From the NCBI GenBank assembly GCA_034770075.1, contig CM068379.1, positions 27,961,506 through 28,025,505 on the forward strand: a stretch of DNA of 64,000 nucleotides, given 5' to 3'. The position numbers and the translations under genes were made by a program. Below the pieces are notes generated by a model that did not search any database, had not been told where the DNA came from, and saw only the letters and a program-made list of their open reading frames with translations. Shown piece after piece: positions 1 through 12,749 of the stretch (the stretch's first letter is position 1; the number at the start of each line of letters is the position of its first letter). This DNA is from Aralia elata. Lineage: Eukaryota; Streptophyta; Magnoliopsida; Apiales; Araliaceae.

Positions 1-32
1 TAGAAGGAAAACGCAAAATTTGGGTGTCTACA
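1..32 (-). repeat. Tat-1 3' LTR, first 32 bases only
   Basis: The reverse complement begins TGTAGACACCCAAATTTTGC, the same LTR start seen at 14869, 22708 and 32532. One extra base in an A run separates it from the other copies. The rest lies left of the window. Confidence 0.9.
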
Positions 33-48
33 GCTGCCCCTCTTTATC
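33..48 (-). other. Polypurine tract of Tat-1
   Basis: In element orientation the tract reads GATAAAGAGGGGCAGC and abuts the 3' LTR. It is identical to the tract at 32516-32531 in Tat-2. This is the expected site of plus-strand priming in reverse transcription. Confidence 0.85.
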
Positions 49-277
49 ATGTTTATGAAATGATAAATGAAATGAACAGGATAAAGAATAGACACTCGAT
101 GCATGAATGACAGTGCATAAGAATTGACAATACATACATGATGCAACACCTATAGCTTATGATGCAACATAAGATGCAATGCATGCAAGACATTCGTAAG
201 AGTGTCAATGTATCAACCCCTTGACCGTGTTTGTTAGTCGTTGGGTTCACTCTTTTCAATCTATCGTCTCGTTCGGG

Positions 278-1139
278 GCCGGGTATCGTCGCCGGTCACC
301 CATCTCTTAACCCCCGGTTATCGTCGCCGGTAGGTTATCTGTCGGAGCCGGGTATCGTCGCCGGACATCCATCTCATGATCGCCGGTTATCGTCGCCGGT
401 CCGATCGTCTCGTCGGGGCCGGGTATCGTCGCCGGTCACCCATCTCGTAACCCCCGGTTATCGTCGCCGGTCGGTTATCTATCGGAGCCGGTTATCGTCG
501 CCGGACATCCATCTCGTGATCGCCGGTTATCGTCGCCGGTCGATCGTCATGTCGGGGCCGGGTATCGTCGCCGGTCGCCCATCTCGTAACCCCCGGTTAT
601 CGTCGCCGGTTGGTTATCTTGTCGGAGCCGGTTATCGTCGCCGGTCATATCCATCTCGTGATGCCGGTTATCGTCGCCGGTCGATCGTAATGTCGGGGGC
701 CGGGTATCGTCGCCGGTCACCCATCTAGTAACCCCCTGTTATCGTCGCCGGTTGGTTTTCTTGTCGGAGCCGGTTATCGTCGCCGGTCATCCATCTCGTG
801 ATCGCCGGTTATCGTCGCCGGTCGATCGTCATGTCGGTGCCGGGTATCGTCGCCGGTCACCCATCTCGTAACCGCCGGTGATCGTCGCCGGTCGGTTATC
901 TTGTCGGAGCCGGTTATCGTCGCCGGTCATATCCATCTCGTGATCGCCGGTTATCGTCGCCGGTCGATCGTCATGTCGGGGCCGGGTATCGTCGCCGGTC
1001 ACCCATCTCGTAACCCCCGGTTATCGTCGCCGGTTGGTTATCTTGTCGGAGCCGGTTATCGTCGCCGGTCATCCATCTCGTGATCGCCGGTTATCGTCGC
1101 CGGTCGATCGTCATGTCGGGGCCGGGTATCGTCGCCGGT
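278..1139. repeat. CG-rich tandem array (35-bp subunits, 139-bp higher-order unit), Tat-1 copy
   Basis: A 19-bp core (GCCGGTTATCGTCGCCGGT, or with GGGTATC) recurs about every 35 bp. The spacers fall into four classes (CATCCATCTCGTGATC, CGATCGTCATGTCGGG, CACCCATCTCGTAACC and a TGGTTATCTTGTCGGA type), so four subunits form a higher-order unit near 139 bp. Each core has self-complementary CCGG at both ends and is rich in CpG. The array lies between the polypurine tract and the promoter-like cassette of the antisense genes. Open frames through it encode only a repeated peptide and are not proposed as genes. The homologous array is at 31295-32288. Confidence 0.95.
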
Positions 1140-1208
1140 CACCCATCTCGTAAACTTTTCACTTCAACACGTCAAATGGCTGCAAGGGAGCAAGGTGGGG
1201 CCCACCAA

Positions 1209-1274
1209 GGCCAGCCGCAGATGGATCTGCGGCCAGCCGCAGATACATCTGCGGCCAAGATCGGGCTTATAAGC
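1209..1274 (+). promoter_or_regulatory. Putative antisense promoter cassette: two dyads plus TATA-like site
   Basis: Two inverted repeats of the form GCCGCAGAT-NN-ATCTGCGGC stand side by side at 1209-1258, and the TATA-like CTTATAAGC follows at 1266-1274. The same paired dyads, in the same order and followed by a TATA-like CTATTTAAG, lie in the LTR of this family (14407-14475, 23101-23170). Here the cassette points toward the antisense genes on the plus strand. Promoter function is inferred from this shared layout; transcription has not been seen. Confidence 0.55.
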
Positions 1275-1961
<687 letters not shown>

Positions 1962-2851
1962 ATGGATCGTGATGCGCCCAGTAGCTCCTCCGCCTCTCGG
2001 ACTTCGGGTGTTCGCACGTCGTAGGGCTGCACCCACTCCTGTTCCTCCTCGGACCCGTCAGGCTCGTCGTTTGACGGAGGCTGTTATTCGTCCTGGTCAT
2101 CCGGACGTTGAGGAGGCTGTCCCTCCGGAGGTCGCGACAGAGGGGCCATCCTCCAGCACACCGGCTCCATCTACTCATCAGGCTCCTTCTGGCGCCTCTG
2201 TGCAGATACCCGATCTTTTGGGTCGGGATCTCAGTCGTCACCCCTCGGCATCTCTCGTGGCTAGATCTTTTGGCGCCTCTGTGCAGATACCCGAGTGTTG
2301 GAGGCTGGGTGATGTATCTGGGAGAGCGCGCATTCAGATGCGTCACTGGAGAGATCCGCATCCCGCACTCCCTTTCCTTCACTACTTTCTGGCCGCTGGA
2401 TTCTCAGCCTTCAGAGATCATGCTTGCCGGGGAGGATGGTCGGATGCTTTCCACAGGTCCCACTACGAGTGATGCATTCCGTACATGGTGGGTGCCCCGT
2501 ACCATCGGTCCTCAGACTCGGGCCACTTTCTTCCTTGGAGACATGGTTCCAGGCTCGGTGACGATGACCGATTGGGCTGCCTGTGTTCGGACCCCTACCC
2601 ACGCTGATCAGATCGCCTCATTGACCCGTCAGGTAGATCAGTTGTCGCTGTTTATTCGAGGATTGGGCCGGGCCCCGGAGGAGGCTTATACCTACGATCC
2701 TGACGGTGCCGGTTATGATGCAGGCCCGAGTTCATCTGATGCCACAGCGCATCCCTACATCCCTGATATGAACTTTGGTCCTCCGAGCTCGGCGACTCCA
2801 GGGGATCAGTTCGAGGATCCTGCTTTCATAGATGATACTGATTTTATTTAG
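1962..2851 (+). pseudogene. Antisense gene 1 of Tat-1 (plant-mobile-domain-like), deleted and frameshifted
   Basis: This is the counterpart of the three-exon gene at 28555-30526 in Tat-2. The start ATG at 1962 and the first codons match, but one extra base near 2019 shifts the frame into a TAG stop. The end of exon 1 is then joined directly to the middle of exon 3: the segment after SRHPSASLVA is followed by a second copy of the exon-1 stretch GASVQIP and then by exon-3 sequence from about 2300 onward. Exon 2, which holds the plant-mobile-domain-like part, is missing. The last part, from about 2300 to the TAG at 2849-2851, is still open and nearly identical to Tat-2. The gene runs against gag-pol. 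It is clearly non-functional here. Confidence 0.8.
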
Positions 2852-3065
2852 ACCAGGATAGGATAGGGCCTTTTGTACCGGCACCTGCTTAGATTTCTTT
2901 TTCATTTATGCACTATGTACTGAACTCATTTATTTATTTATGCACAGTTTCTTTTTCATCTCTATGGAATTCACCTGTTTCATTATTAACTGTATGATGC
3001 ATGCTTTTATTTATGGATAGAGAATGACCCCTGTACAGTCTTTTTGATACTATTTTTTTTTTCAG

Positions 3066-4636
3066 ATGTCGTCCTCGGATGTCGTGACTCGTTTGGATTC
3101 CATTCCTCCCACAGGGTTGGTCGGCAGCCTCTTCCGCTGGTTGGACAGTTTACTGCCGGCAGACAGGATTATCGCAGATGGTCTTTTGGGACATTCTTGG
3201 TCCTTATTAACCTTCCAGGTGCCAGCGGGCTTTGTGGATGGTCTTCTGAGCCATTGGGCCCCTGCCCGTCAGGTGTTTAGGTTTGGGACAGTAGAGCTGA
3301 CCCCCACCCTTGAGGAGTATGCTCGCTTCACCGGCTTGCCCTTGGATGGTCCCTGTGCTAGGGTTACTGTTGGTTCCATGCGCCGTCAATTCTTGACTTT
3401 CACCGGTTTGCGGAGGGCTGTCTTATTACCGGTAACCACATCAGACCATATGGTTCCTCTTCAATTCTTGATCGACCGATTCGGCTCACCTGACAGTTTC
3501 CGTCTTTTCCTCGGTGATTTTTTTCCGTGTCCGAGGAGCGCTGGGATGCCTTGAGAGTGGGCGTTCTGATGGCCTGTGTCATCTCAGTTTTGTATTTGCC
3601 TGCAGGATCCGATCATTTGGACATGCGGATTGTTGCGGCCGTTCGGGCCCTTCAGGAGGATCACACCATTCTCCCCATGATATTGGCGGATACCTATATG
3701 TCGGCCACATATTGCCAGTCCTTCCGAGGGAGATTCTTCAGAGGGAGTTCGACCTTATTGTACATGTGGTTCACGAGTCATCTTAGTCCCATCGGCCATT
3801 TCCGTCGCCAAGGGTTTTGCTTCAGCCATGACATAACCACGCAGTTTTCGCTTCGTCCTGCGCGTTGTACTGATGTGGCCTCCTGGACATTATTTTTGTC
3901 TATCATTGAGGACCCCTTTCATCTATTGGTTTACTCGGGCTATTGCTCCTTCATGAGCTTCTTGACTCATGTGCCTGGCATGGATTTCATTCCCATTGCT
4001 GGGTTAAGGGGCGTGACGACCTATCATCCCCTGGCGGTTATGGGGCAGTTCGATCAGACACAGGATTTACACTCCTTTGCGGGTGCAGCCGCATACCGAT
4101 TCCTTATATCATCCTGTACAGAGAGGGATCTATCGCAGGTATACGAGCTTTGGGATCGCAGGATCTTTGCCGAATATAGTGCGAGCTGTCACATCCAGAC
4201 ATTTGCCTACGTACAGTGGTTGCGTGGAGACCTGGATTCGGCTAGTTTGAGTCGGACGGGGGCCTTTGATGACTCTGGAGTGATTTTCACAGAAGATACC
4301 GCAGACCATTCCATTTCAGCCGATTCTGCCCCGAGTCGGGTCGCTGAGGATTCCCGACTCCGCCTGGCCCTGATTACTACTGAAGCCGAGAGGGATGCCG
4401 CCCTTGCCGAGAGAGATGAGGCCATTCGGGCTAGAGATGCTGCCATTGCTGATAGAGAGGCCATTGTATTTCAGACCAGGGCAGTGGTAGATGCTCATTT
4501 TGGGACTGTCAGCCGAGCTACTACTGCTTTACTAGATCGTATTGATATGATGGGGCAGCAGATTGCAGGAGATGCTGATGCTTCAGATCTATCCACCACC
4601 CTGTCCATCCTGCTTCGGCTAGTTTCAGATTTGTAG
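3066..4636 (+). pseudogene. Antisense gene 2 of Tat-1 (DUF7745/plant-mobile-like), one frameshift
   Basis: This matches the open 521-codon gene at 26774-28339 in Tat-2 over its whole length. The N-terminal part contains the pattern ELTPTLEEYARFTGLP, which resembles plant retroelement-associated domains of the DUF7745/plant-mobile type; that family assignment is from memory of the pattern. The T run at 3519-3525 has two more T than Tat-2, so the frame breaks after about 150 codons and resumes in another frame at 3527. The C-terminal 100 residues contain repeated ERDAA-type heptads (AERDEAIRARDAAIADRE), a likely coiled coil. A T-rich tract ending in CAG stands directly before the ATG and could be a splice acceptor. 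Function unknown. Confidence 0.8.
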
Positions 4637-5149
4637 ATTATTTTATTTCCTGCATAGACTATGTTGGTTTCATCAGTTTATTGAAAGATAAATCTTGTAA
4701 TAAAACGACTTATATATATATAGACATGCATTTAAATTTAGTCATTTTCCCCTTTTGTCGTATCATTGCCATCCATTGGATCATCATTTTATCCAACTGA
4801 CCATGATTTTGACATTTCGCCTTCTTTCTTTCCTCAAGACTTGATGGAGATTTGACAGATATTGCCGCACACCTTTTGATTTTCGTCGGATTGAATCTCA
4901 GATTTTGGATAACTGTTTGGGTTGGATCAGGGTATGTATTCTGGGATGAAACTGATTAGGCAGTTGGTTTTGAGAAGGTTTTGGGGGTGTAGGAAGGTTT
5001 TATCTGGCTATCGAAAATTGGTTTTGGTTGGGGAAAGGATTATTTTTTAAAGGATCGGACCGCGCCATGATGGCTGCCTACGTACCCCCACCAGTTGGGA
5101 GATCAGGTCCTACGTAGTTCGCTCTCAAAGGAAAAACAGAACTGATGAT
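4637..5149. other. Spacer between convergent antisense gene 2 and pol
   Basis: The spacer separates the 3' ends of two convergent units (antisense genes on plus, pol on minus). It contains a short TA repeat at about 4712 and no gene. The part from about 5040 to 5150 is homologous to 26280-26370 in Tat-2, marking the right edge of the pol deletion there. Confidence 0.7.
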
Positions 5150-8100
5150 TTAAGCGTAGAACCGCTTCACCGAGTCAGCATTGAGGGGTTGTGGAAATAC
5201 CTCACCATCCATTTCCTGCAATATGAGGGCTCCTCCGGATAGCACTTTCTTAATCACGAATGGCCCTTCCCAGCTTGGGGCAAACTTCCCCTTGGCTTCG
5301 TCTTGACAAGGCATGACTTTTTTCAACACCAAATCATTTTCCTTGAACTTCCGAAGTCTTATCTTTTTATCGTACGATCGAGAAATCCTCTGTTGATATA
5401 GCTGACCATGCCAAACGGCAGCCACTCTCCTTTCATCAATCAGGGCCAATTGGTCAATCGACTTTGCATCCAATCCTCCTCGCTTATCTGAGCATCGATC
5501 ACTATTCTGAGGGACGCCATCCTCAACTTCAACTGGCAGGACAGCCTCCATTCCATATACCAAGGCGTAAGGGGTTGCTCCCGTAGAAGTACGCGTGGAT
5601 GTTCGGTATGCCAGCAGGGTGAGGGGTAACAGATCCGGCCATCCCCCGATGATTAGCAGACATTTTCGCCATGATCTTTTTGATGTTCTTATTGGCCGCC
5701 TCCACTGCCCCATTCATTTTGGGACGGTAAATGACGGAATTGAGGTGCTTAATCTTGAACTGGTCACACAGTCCCTTCATGAGGGCATTGTTTAAATTCT
5801 TGGCATTGTCAGAGACCACAACCTCAGGTTGCCCATATCGGCAAATGACATTATTCCTGATGAAGCTGACGATGACCTCCTGAGTTACTTTAGGGAAAGA
5901 CGCTGCCTCTACCCATTTGGTGAAATAATCGATCATGACGAAAATGAACCGGTGCCCGTTGCTCGCCTTGGGCTCTATTGGTCCGATTACATCCATTCCC
6001 CACATTGAAAATGGCCATGGGGAGGTCATACAGTGCAGTTCACTGGGAGGTGTATGGATCACATTACCGTGCGCCTGGCATTGATAACACCGTTTGACAT
6101 GATCACCGCAATCGGCTTTCAGCGTTAACCAATAATGCCCTGTCCTCAAGATCTTTTTGGCCAACATCGGTCCACTCATATGGGGCCCACACACTCCGCC
6201 GTGCACTTCATTCATAATCTTTCGGGCCTGTGTTTCATCTACGCACTGCAACAGTCCCAACCCGGCATCCCTTTTGTAAAGTGAATCGCCACTCAGATAA
6301 AACTTCATCGCCATCTTTTGAATTCTCATCCTTTCAGTCCGATTTGCCTGATCGGGAAGGGATCTGTCTCTCAGATATTCCCTTATGTCGTGATACCAGG
6401 GCTGCCTCGTCAACACCACCTCATTTGATAACACTGCCACATTTTCCTCATATGCCGGGGCATTCTGTACGGTGATCTCAATCTGTGGACTGTCCCTACT
6501 CTTGATCACGTGGATTAAGGAAGCCAAAGTCGCCAATGCATCGGCAAAATCATTTCGTCCCCGAGGAATATGGCGGAAGGCGATATCTTCGAACTCTTGC
6601 ATAAGCTGGGTGACACAACGATGGTATGGAAGTAACCGAAGCTCCTTAGTGTTGTATACCCCGATTGTTTGTCTGATTACCAACTCTGAATCCCCGAACA
6701 CCGCTAGTCTTTTTACTCCCATGTCACGGGCCAATCGGAGTCCCAAGATACACCCCTCGTATTCAGCGGTGTTGTTCGAATTGCTGAAACGAAGTTTAGT
6801 GGCCACGGGGTATTGTTCTCCGGTGATAGAGACTAAAACCGCTCCGGCTCCTGCCCCCTCGGCATTCATGGCACCATCAAAATACAGCTTCCAGAATTGT
6901 CCCTCGTCATCACATTTTTCGCGCGATACCCAAAATATATCTTCGCCCGGGAGAGGAGTTTCTAACGGCTCCATCCCTCCTGCCGGGGCTTCTGCCAACT
7001 GATCTGCAATTCCCTGCCCTTTCATGGCCTTCTGGGTCACGTACACCATGTCAAACTGTTGTAAAATTAACTGCCATCTTGATAGTCGACAATTCAGCAT
7101 GGGCCTTTCGAAAATATATTTCAGGGGATCCATTCTTGATATCAGGTACGTTGTATGCCCATGGAGGTAGTGCTGTAATCTCCCTGCAGCCCAGGCCAGG
7201 GCACAACAGGTCTTCTCAATGGGAGTGTAATTCTGCTCACATTGGCTAAATCTTTTGCTGAGGTAATAGATGGCCTGCTCTTTACCCGCCTCATTTTTCT
7301 GTCCCAACATACATCCCATCGCGATGGTGTTGACGGATATATACATAAACAAAGGGATCCCATCCTTCGGGGGTACCAGCACTGGTGCCTCCGTCAGTTG
7401 TTTCTTAATGATCTGAAAAGCCCCCTGACACTGCTCATTCCATTCTTGGGAAGCACCCTTTCTTAACAATTTAAAAATCGGCTCACATGTAGTCGTCAAG
7501 TGAGATATAAAACGGCTGATGAAGTTTATTCTCCCCAGGAATCCCCTTATCTCCTTCTCTGTGCGAGGTGCTGGCATATCCACAATGGCCTTAATCTTTG
7601 CTGGGTCCAACTCAATGCCCCGATCACTAACCAGGAAACCCAAGAGCTTGCCCGACTGTACTCCGAAAGCGCACTTGGCTGGATTGAGCTTCAAATTATA
7701 CTTTCTGAGCCGATCGAATAGCTTTTTGAGATGAGTTATATGATCGGATTCTACCTTTGATTTCACAATAATGTCATCCACGTAGACCTCTATCTCCTTG
7801 TGCATCATATCGTGGAACAAGGCCATCATGGCTCTCTGATAAGTAGCCCCCGCGTTTGTGAGGCCAAAAGCCAGTCGTCTATAGCAGAAAGTGCCCCAGG
7901 GGGTGATGAATGCGGTCTTTTCCCGATCTTCCTCCGCCACCATTATCTGATGATATCCTGCGAAGCAATCCACAAAAGAGTACATTTCGTACTGGGCTGT
8001 GTTATCCACCAGGATGTGTATGAAAGGCACCGGGAAGTTGTCCTTGAGACTGGCCTTGTTTAGATCTCTGTAGTCCACGCATACCCTCACCTTTCCTCCA

Positions 8101-8708
8101 GGTTTAGCCACTGGGACCACATTGGATAGCCATTCCGGGTAAGTGGACACCATAATGATTCCCGCCCTGAACTGTTTGATGATCTCTTCCTTCACTTTTA
8201 AGCTCCACTCAGGTTTCAACTTTCTTAGTTTCTGCTTGACAGGCCTGAAACCCTCCTTGATGGGTAACCGGTGCACCACAATGTCGGTGGACAATCCGAT
8301 CATATCTTCGTGCGACCAGGCAAAGACATCCTCATATTGGCTTAGTAACTCAATTATTTCTGCTTTTTGGCTGGGGGTAAGGTCTGTCCCTATCTTGAGT
8401 TCTTTTGGATTGTCAGGGGTTCCGATATCTATAGTGATGGTTTGGTCCAAATTGGGTTTGGGTTTATCTTCGACCCATCCTTTGATCTCATCAGGTGCGT
8501 CGTCGTAATCTGTCTCATCTTGCTCAATGCCCATCAAATCGAAATCCAGCTCAATGTCAAAATCATAATCACCATTCAAATTTGAAAGATCGTTCGTTAG
8601 GCAAGGAATACTCAAATTGGTACACCTGACATAAAACAAAATACTTGTCATATATAAGTCATTTTTCACGACGATCGCAATTTCAAATAACACGAAGAAA
8701 CGACACAA
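5150..8708 (-). pseudogene. pol: Tat-1 pol: reverse transcriptase, RNase H, archaeal-type RNase H, integrase
   Basis: The main frame (8708 to about 5650) shows, in order: RT at about residues 150-430 with the active-site YVDD at 309-312; a first RNase H at about 450-575 whose usual first aspartate is lost (MYISVNTIAM); a second RNase H at 605-735 with YFDGA, NTAEYEG, GDSEL and RNDFADALA, the archaeal type typical of Tat elements; and integrase from about 830, with zinc-binding H/C residues and D905, D967 and E1003 (35 residues between the last two). Near 5650 the frame shifts and the integrase C-terminal part continues in another frame to the stop at 5150, ending NADSVKRFYA. The frame is long and well kept apart from this break. 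The residues upstream of 150 may be untranslated or part of the gag-pro linker. Confidence 0.88.
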
Positions 8709-8788
8709 TTATGCAGAAATAAAACAACAACAAAATAAAACTTCTTCATTCCCCCATCATCTGGGGTCAACCACCCTGACGTCGAGCT

Positions 8789-10742
8789 TTACCCCTGTTT
8801 GGATATCACTGGTTTCTGGGTCCAATTGTCGATGGTCAGGTCAGCTGAAATGCGCTGGATGAAAGAGGTCCTCACATCGGCCACCTCCCCGATGATTACG
8901 GATACGTCGCCTGAGTTCTCCTCCATACCCTCTCCAGGAATAATCAGTCCTGCCCAATCGATGACAGGCACAACTTGTTGGGCTCCCGGTGGTATGATAA
9001 TATTCGTCCCCTCCTTACTGCTTGTTGATTGTCCGGGGATGTAGCATTTGGTTTCAAACTCTTTTGCGACCTCCTGCAGGAAACTTTCCCTCCGGGCCGT
9101 CTCACTATGTGTGGGGGTTAACTCTTCATTCCCTGCCCCAATCACAGGTCCGCTGATCCCCTGCTCATTGTCGGCTTTGGTCGCTGGACTGCCAACTAGT
9201 CGAATCGGAGTCGCACCCTGACGGTGTCCCCGCACTGCGCCCACATGGTATCCCAATCCTGCTTTGCCTATCTGCTGTGGTAGGTGGATGGGTTTGGTGA
9301 TTCCCTGACTGCTTTTCCCTAGTCCCCTGTCCAGGTTGGAAGTTCATTTTAATCATTTCCTTTGCCACAAAGGTGAGTTCCGGAGAGACCCTTGGTTTCA
9401 CAGCTGGAGCTCCCAGGCATCTATAATGGGGAGTGCTAATCTCTAGTGCTTGAAAGCTGGCAGGCGCCGCTGACTCATCCACATTGATTACTGGTAGGCC
9501 ACTCCTGGGAGGAGAAGGGTCATCACATTCGGCCGAGATTGTTACCAGATTCCCATCGATGATCAACTTGATTTGTTGGTGGAGCGTGGAGGGAACTGCC
9601 CCGGCCATGTATATCCACGGCCTCCCTAACAGCAGGTTGTAGCTTGCCGTAATATCTAGGACTTGGAAGGATATATCAAAAGTACAGGGCCCTATCTCCA
9701 CTGGCAATTCTATCTCTCCGATGGTATCCCTCCAGGATCCGTCAAAAGCCCGAACCACCACATGACTGGCCCGTAGGCGCTTGAGACTGATGTTCATTTT
9801 CTTCAGCGTGCTGAGAGGACATATATTCAATGCCGATCCCCCGTCGATCAGCACCCCATTCATGACATATCCTGAGGAGATTACCGCGATGTGTAGCGGT
9901 TTTCGGTGCCCCCTTCCCTCTTCGGGAATGTCCTCATCTGTAAAGGATATTGCATCGGTTTCCAATAAGTGGCCTACCAACTGGCCGAAATCCTCCTCAC
10001 TGATCTCTTTGGGCACAAATGCCTCCTCCAGAACCTTCATCAGGGCTTTGCAATGCTCACTGGATGACAACACCAAGTCCATGACTGATGTTAGGGTTGA
10101 TTCCTCATTTAAAATCTGGATCCCCCTCATTTCTGGGTGATCCATCCTTTTCAAAAACTCTATGGCCCTTTCCTCGGAGACCTCTTCATTTTTTCTCTTT
10201 TGGCTCTCAAGGACTCGCCCGGGAAGATATAAGGGGTTCCCCCTGGTCGTCACGGAAGCACAACTGGCCGCTTCCTCGGGTATTCCCCCGTAATTCCAGG
10301 GTACAGTCTTCAGACTACTGATAGGGAGTTGTGGCCTTGCAGCAAAAATGATGGGCCTCGGAGCTGTCAACTTGATAGGTCCCTCTATGTTATTCGTACT
10401 TACCCCTATCAACCTGATGGGCGTTATCCTCGCACTCCCATGGTCATGTATCACATTTATCATCTCCTCAATTTTCTGCACATAGTTCAACCTTGGCGGC
10501 CCCCCCGCCTCACGTGCCTCCGTCGCATTGACTCCCCCCCCATCATGTCTTGGTAGGGGATTTGCCTTAACATTCGGGGAATCCGGCTGTTCCACCACAA
10601 TCTCTCCACTGTCAATCAGGTTTTGGATTCGATGCTTTAACGTCCAGCAATCCTGTGTATCATGGCCAGGGGAACTGGAGTGGTATGCACACCGCTTGCT
10701 CGGGTCAAACCTTCTACCCTTTGGGTCACTCGGGGGTGCCAA
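8789..10742 (-). pseudogene. Tat-1 gag C-terminus, aspartic protease and linker, frameshifted
   Basis: The frame from 10742 starts with sequence typical of the Tat gag C-terminus, including a CAYH..GHDTQDC zinc-finger-like stretch at about residues 18-32. A retroviral-type aspartic protease follows, with VLIDGGSALNI as the likely active site and LLGRPWI as the downstream conserved block. DGG in place of DSG/DTG is a variant. Near 9270 the frame is lost and the linker continues in another frame (9256-8789) to a stop just before pol. The product would cleave the polyprotein in virus-like particles. Because frames change at both ends, this copy cannot make an unbroken gag-pro protein. Confidence 0.75.
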
Positions 10743-11971
10743 ACCAACAATCTTCTTTTGGGCTACTAATACCCACTAATACTCGTTCAAGCGGCTCCCC
10801 GAGCGGGGTGAATACTCGGTTTTGCGAGGCCTCATATCTTTCTTCTTCGCCCCTCTGCTCTTTGATCTGAGAAATTTGGCTGTCGGGGTGGCCCTCCCCT
10901 CTGTGCCTGTACCGGAAGATGGCTTTCTGCTTTACTGGACGACCCTTGTAGGATGAGGGAGACATCCTCTTCCTTCCTCTTTTGGACTCTCCGGGAAGTG
11001 CTACCATAGTTTCCATTCTGTATTTGCTCGGTCAAAGCAGTTTCTAAAGCAGTAAGATCCCGGATTTTACCCGATTTCAAACCCAGGTCAACCATCTCTC
11101 CATGTTTAATCATTTCCGCAAAAGGTCTTCCAATCCCAGAGATGACCCTCTCATAATACGGTGCCTCCTGAATGTCTACAAAGGTCATTACCATCTCTGA
11201 TTCGCTCATCGGGGGAGTTACCTGGGCAGCCATGCCCCTCCATCTTTGCGCATATTCCCTAAAGGATTCCCTAGGCTGTTTTTTAACCTTTGTCATTTGG
11301 TACCTGTCAAGAGCCATCTGGGCCTGAAAGCTGTATTGGGTTAAGAAAGTATGGGCCAATTCCTCCCAGTTGTGGATTCGGGCGTTGTCGAGGCGGGCAT
11401 ACCATATTCTTGCCTCCCCTGTTAAGCTTTTCTGGAATAGTTGCATTCTCAAACCCTCGTCTTCGGCATAAGACCCGAGTTCTCCAATGTAAATTTTCAA
11501 GTGTGTATAGGGGTCTCCCTTTCCATTGTATTTTTCAAACTCGGGAACTTTGAACTTTTCTGGATATCTGGCCCCGGGGAAAACACACAGATCTGAGTAA
11601 TTAACCCTGCCCAGGGAGCCTATGCCCTTTAGAGATTGGATGGTTTCCTCCATGTATTTCATTTTTCTCCGAAGGTCGTCATGGTCCCCTTCCTCTGGGA
11701 TAGTAATCACTGTCCTGCTAGGTATGGGAACGGCCTTTGGGATGACTGGCTCGTCCTTGAGTCGGGTTTGGTCCTCTTTAAGCAAGTTTGTACCATTTTT
11801 AGGAGGACTCTGATCATCCCCTGGTGGTGGAGTATTATGCGATCCCTGGTTTACCGGATCCTGTCTGATTAAGAACTGTTCCTTTAACATTGTGGCCATT
11901 TCCATCATCTGTCTTTTAAAATCATCAAACTCCTCCCGAGATATGGAATTATGGTTAGGAAGATCAGCCAT
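10726..11971 (-). pseudogene. gag: Tat-1 gag (capsid), frameshifted near the 3' end
   Basis: The start MADLPNHNSISREEF at 11971 is the same as in the truncated Tat-2 gag (25619). The frame is open for 379 codons to 10832 and carries the retrotransposon gag core (GEARIWYARLDNARIHNWEE, then FREYAQRWRGMAAQV). Near 10900-11000 the reading frame moves to a second frame (to 10726) and then to the frame of the protease entry. Two short indels are needed to explain this. Gag forms the particle and packages RNA, and is the protein Tat-2 would most need from a helper. Confidence 0.8.
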
Positions 11972-12749
11972 TTCAGAGGTAGAGACCTGGGCTTTCTTAG
12001 ACTGCGAACGAGTTTGAGGAGCAATCCTACAGAAACAACGGTTCGAAGTTTAGTCCCGGGAAAATGAACACATGGATGCATGCTAAAGCTGTAAAATTTT
12101 TGTGTGTTTTTTGGGTTTTTTAATCTTTTTCTGCAAAACAACACGTTAGCGGTCCTTTATTGAGACACTGCATGCTAGATACAATTTATTATGCTTCCCG
12201 GGTCGTTCCCTGCAAAACACAGAGGTTAGTATTTTCTTTTGTCATAAAGGGGAAGCATATATGAATATTTTGCAATGGGATTATGACATTTATACGCATA
12301 AACGTAAAAGGGCATGAAGAGACTTTTCCTGCGTTGGGTTTATCAGAGGCTGACCTACCCTAGGGTTACTCTCACGGGCTTTTCGGCATGAAGGTTCCCA
12401 AATCTTCGCAATCTACTCGTTTGAGCCCTTTCGATTGGAGCGGATTTGAGTGGTGCGTTTCCTGAGCCATCTCCGGGGAGCAGCCCCATCGAGTCCAGTA
12501 ATAAGCAACCGACAGGTTCGCCTCAGGAGGAGGTACTCTCTCAACATACATTCACATTCATCGTCCTCACCGCATGCAAATGATTTCTTTAAAGTAAAGT
12601 CATTTCATTCAATCATTCATTCATTGGACACAACACACATTCACACAACAAAACCAAAAGATCAAAATATCGCATGCACACACATATTCATGAATTTTTA
12701 AAGGATAGAATAGCATCAAGATTTTAATGCGGCTTAAGCCCTCTAATGA
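11972..12749 (-). other. Tat-1 leader between primer-binding site and gag
   Basis: Untranslated leader homologous to 24848-25618 in Tat-2. It carries many short ATGs but no convincing gene. It contains sequence inversely repeated with the 3' end of the LTR (rich in GT/CA, plus a block containing CCTATCCTTTAA). Confidence 0.7.

Noticed and set aside
278..1139. CRISPR-like regular repeats with spacers
   Set aside because: Spacers fall into four recurring classes and are themselves repeated, the core is also in Tat-2, and the context is a plant retrotransposon; it is a higher-order tandem repeat.
5595..11872. Plus-strand open frames opposite Tat-1 gag-pol
   Set aside because: Shadows of the coding strand; no recognisable protein, unlike the true antisense genes at 1962-4636.
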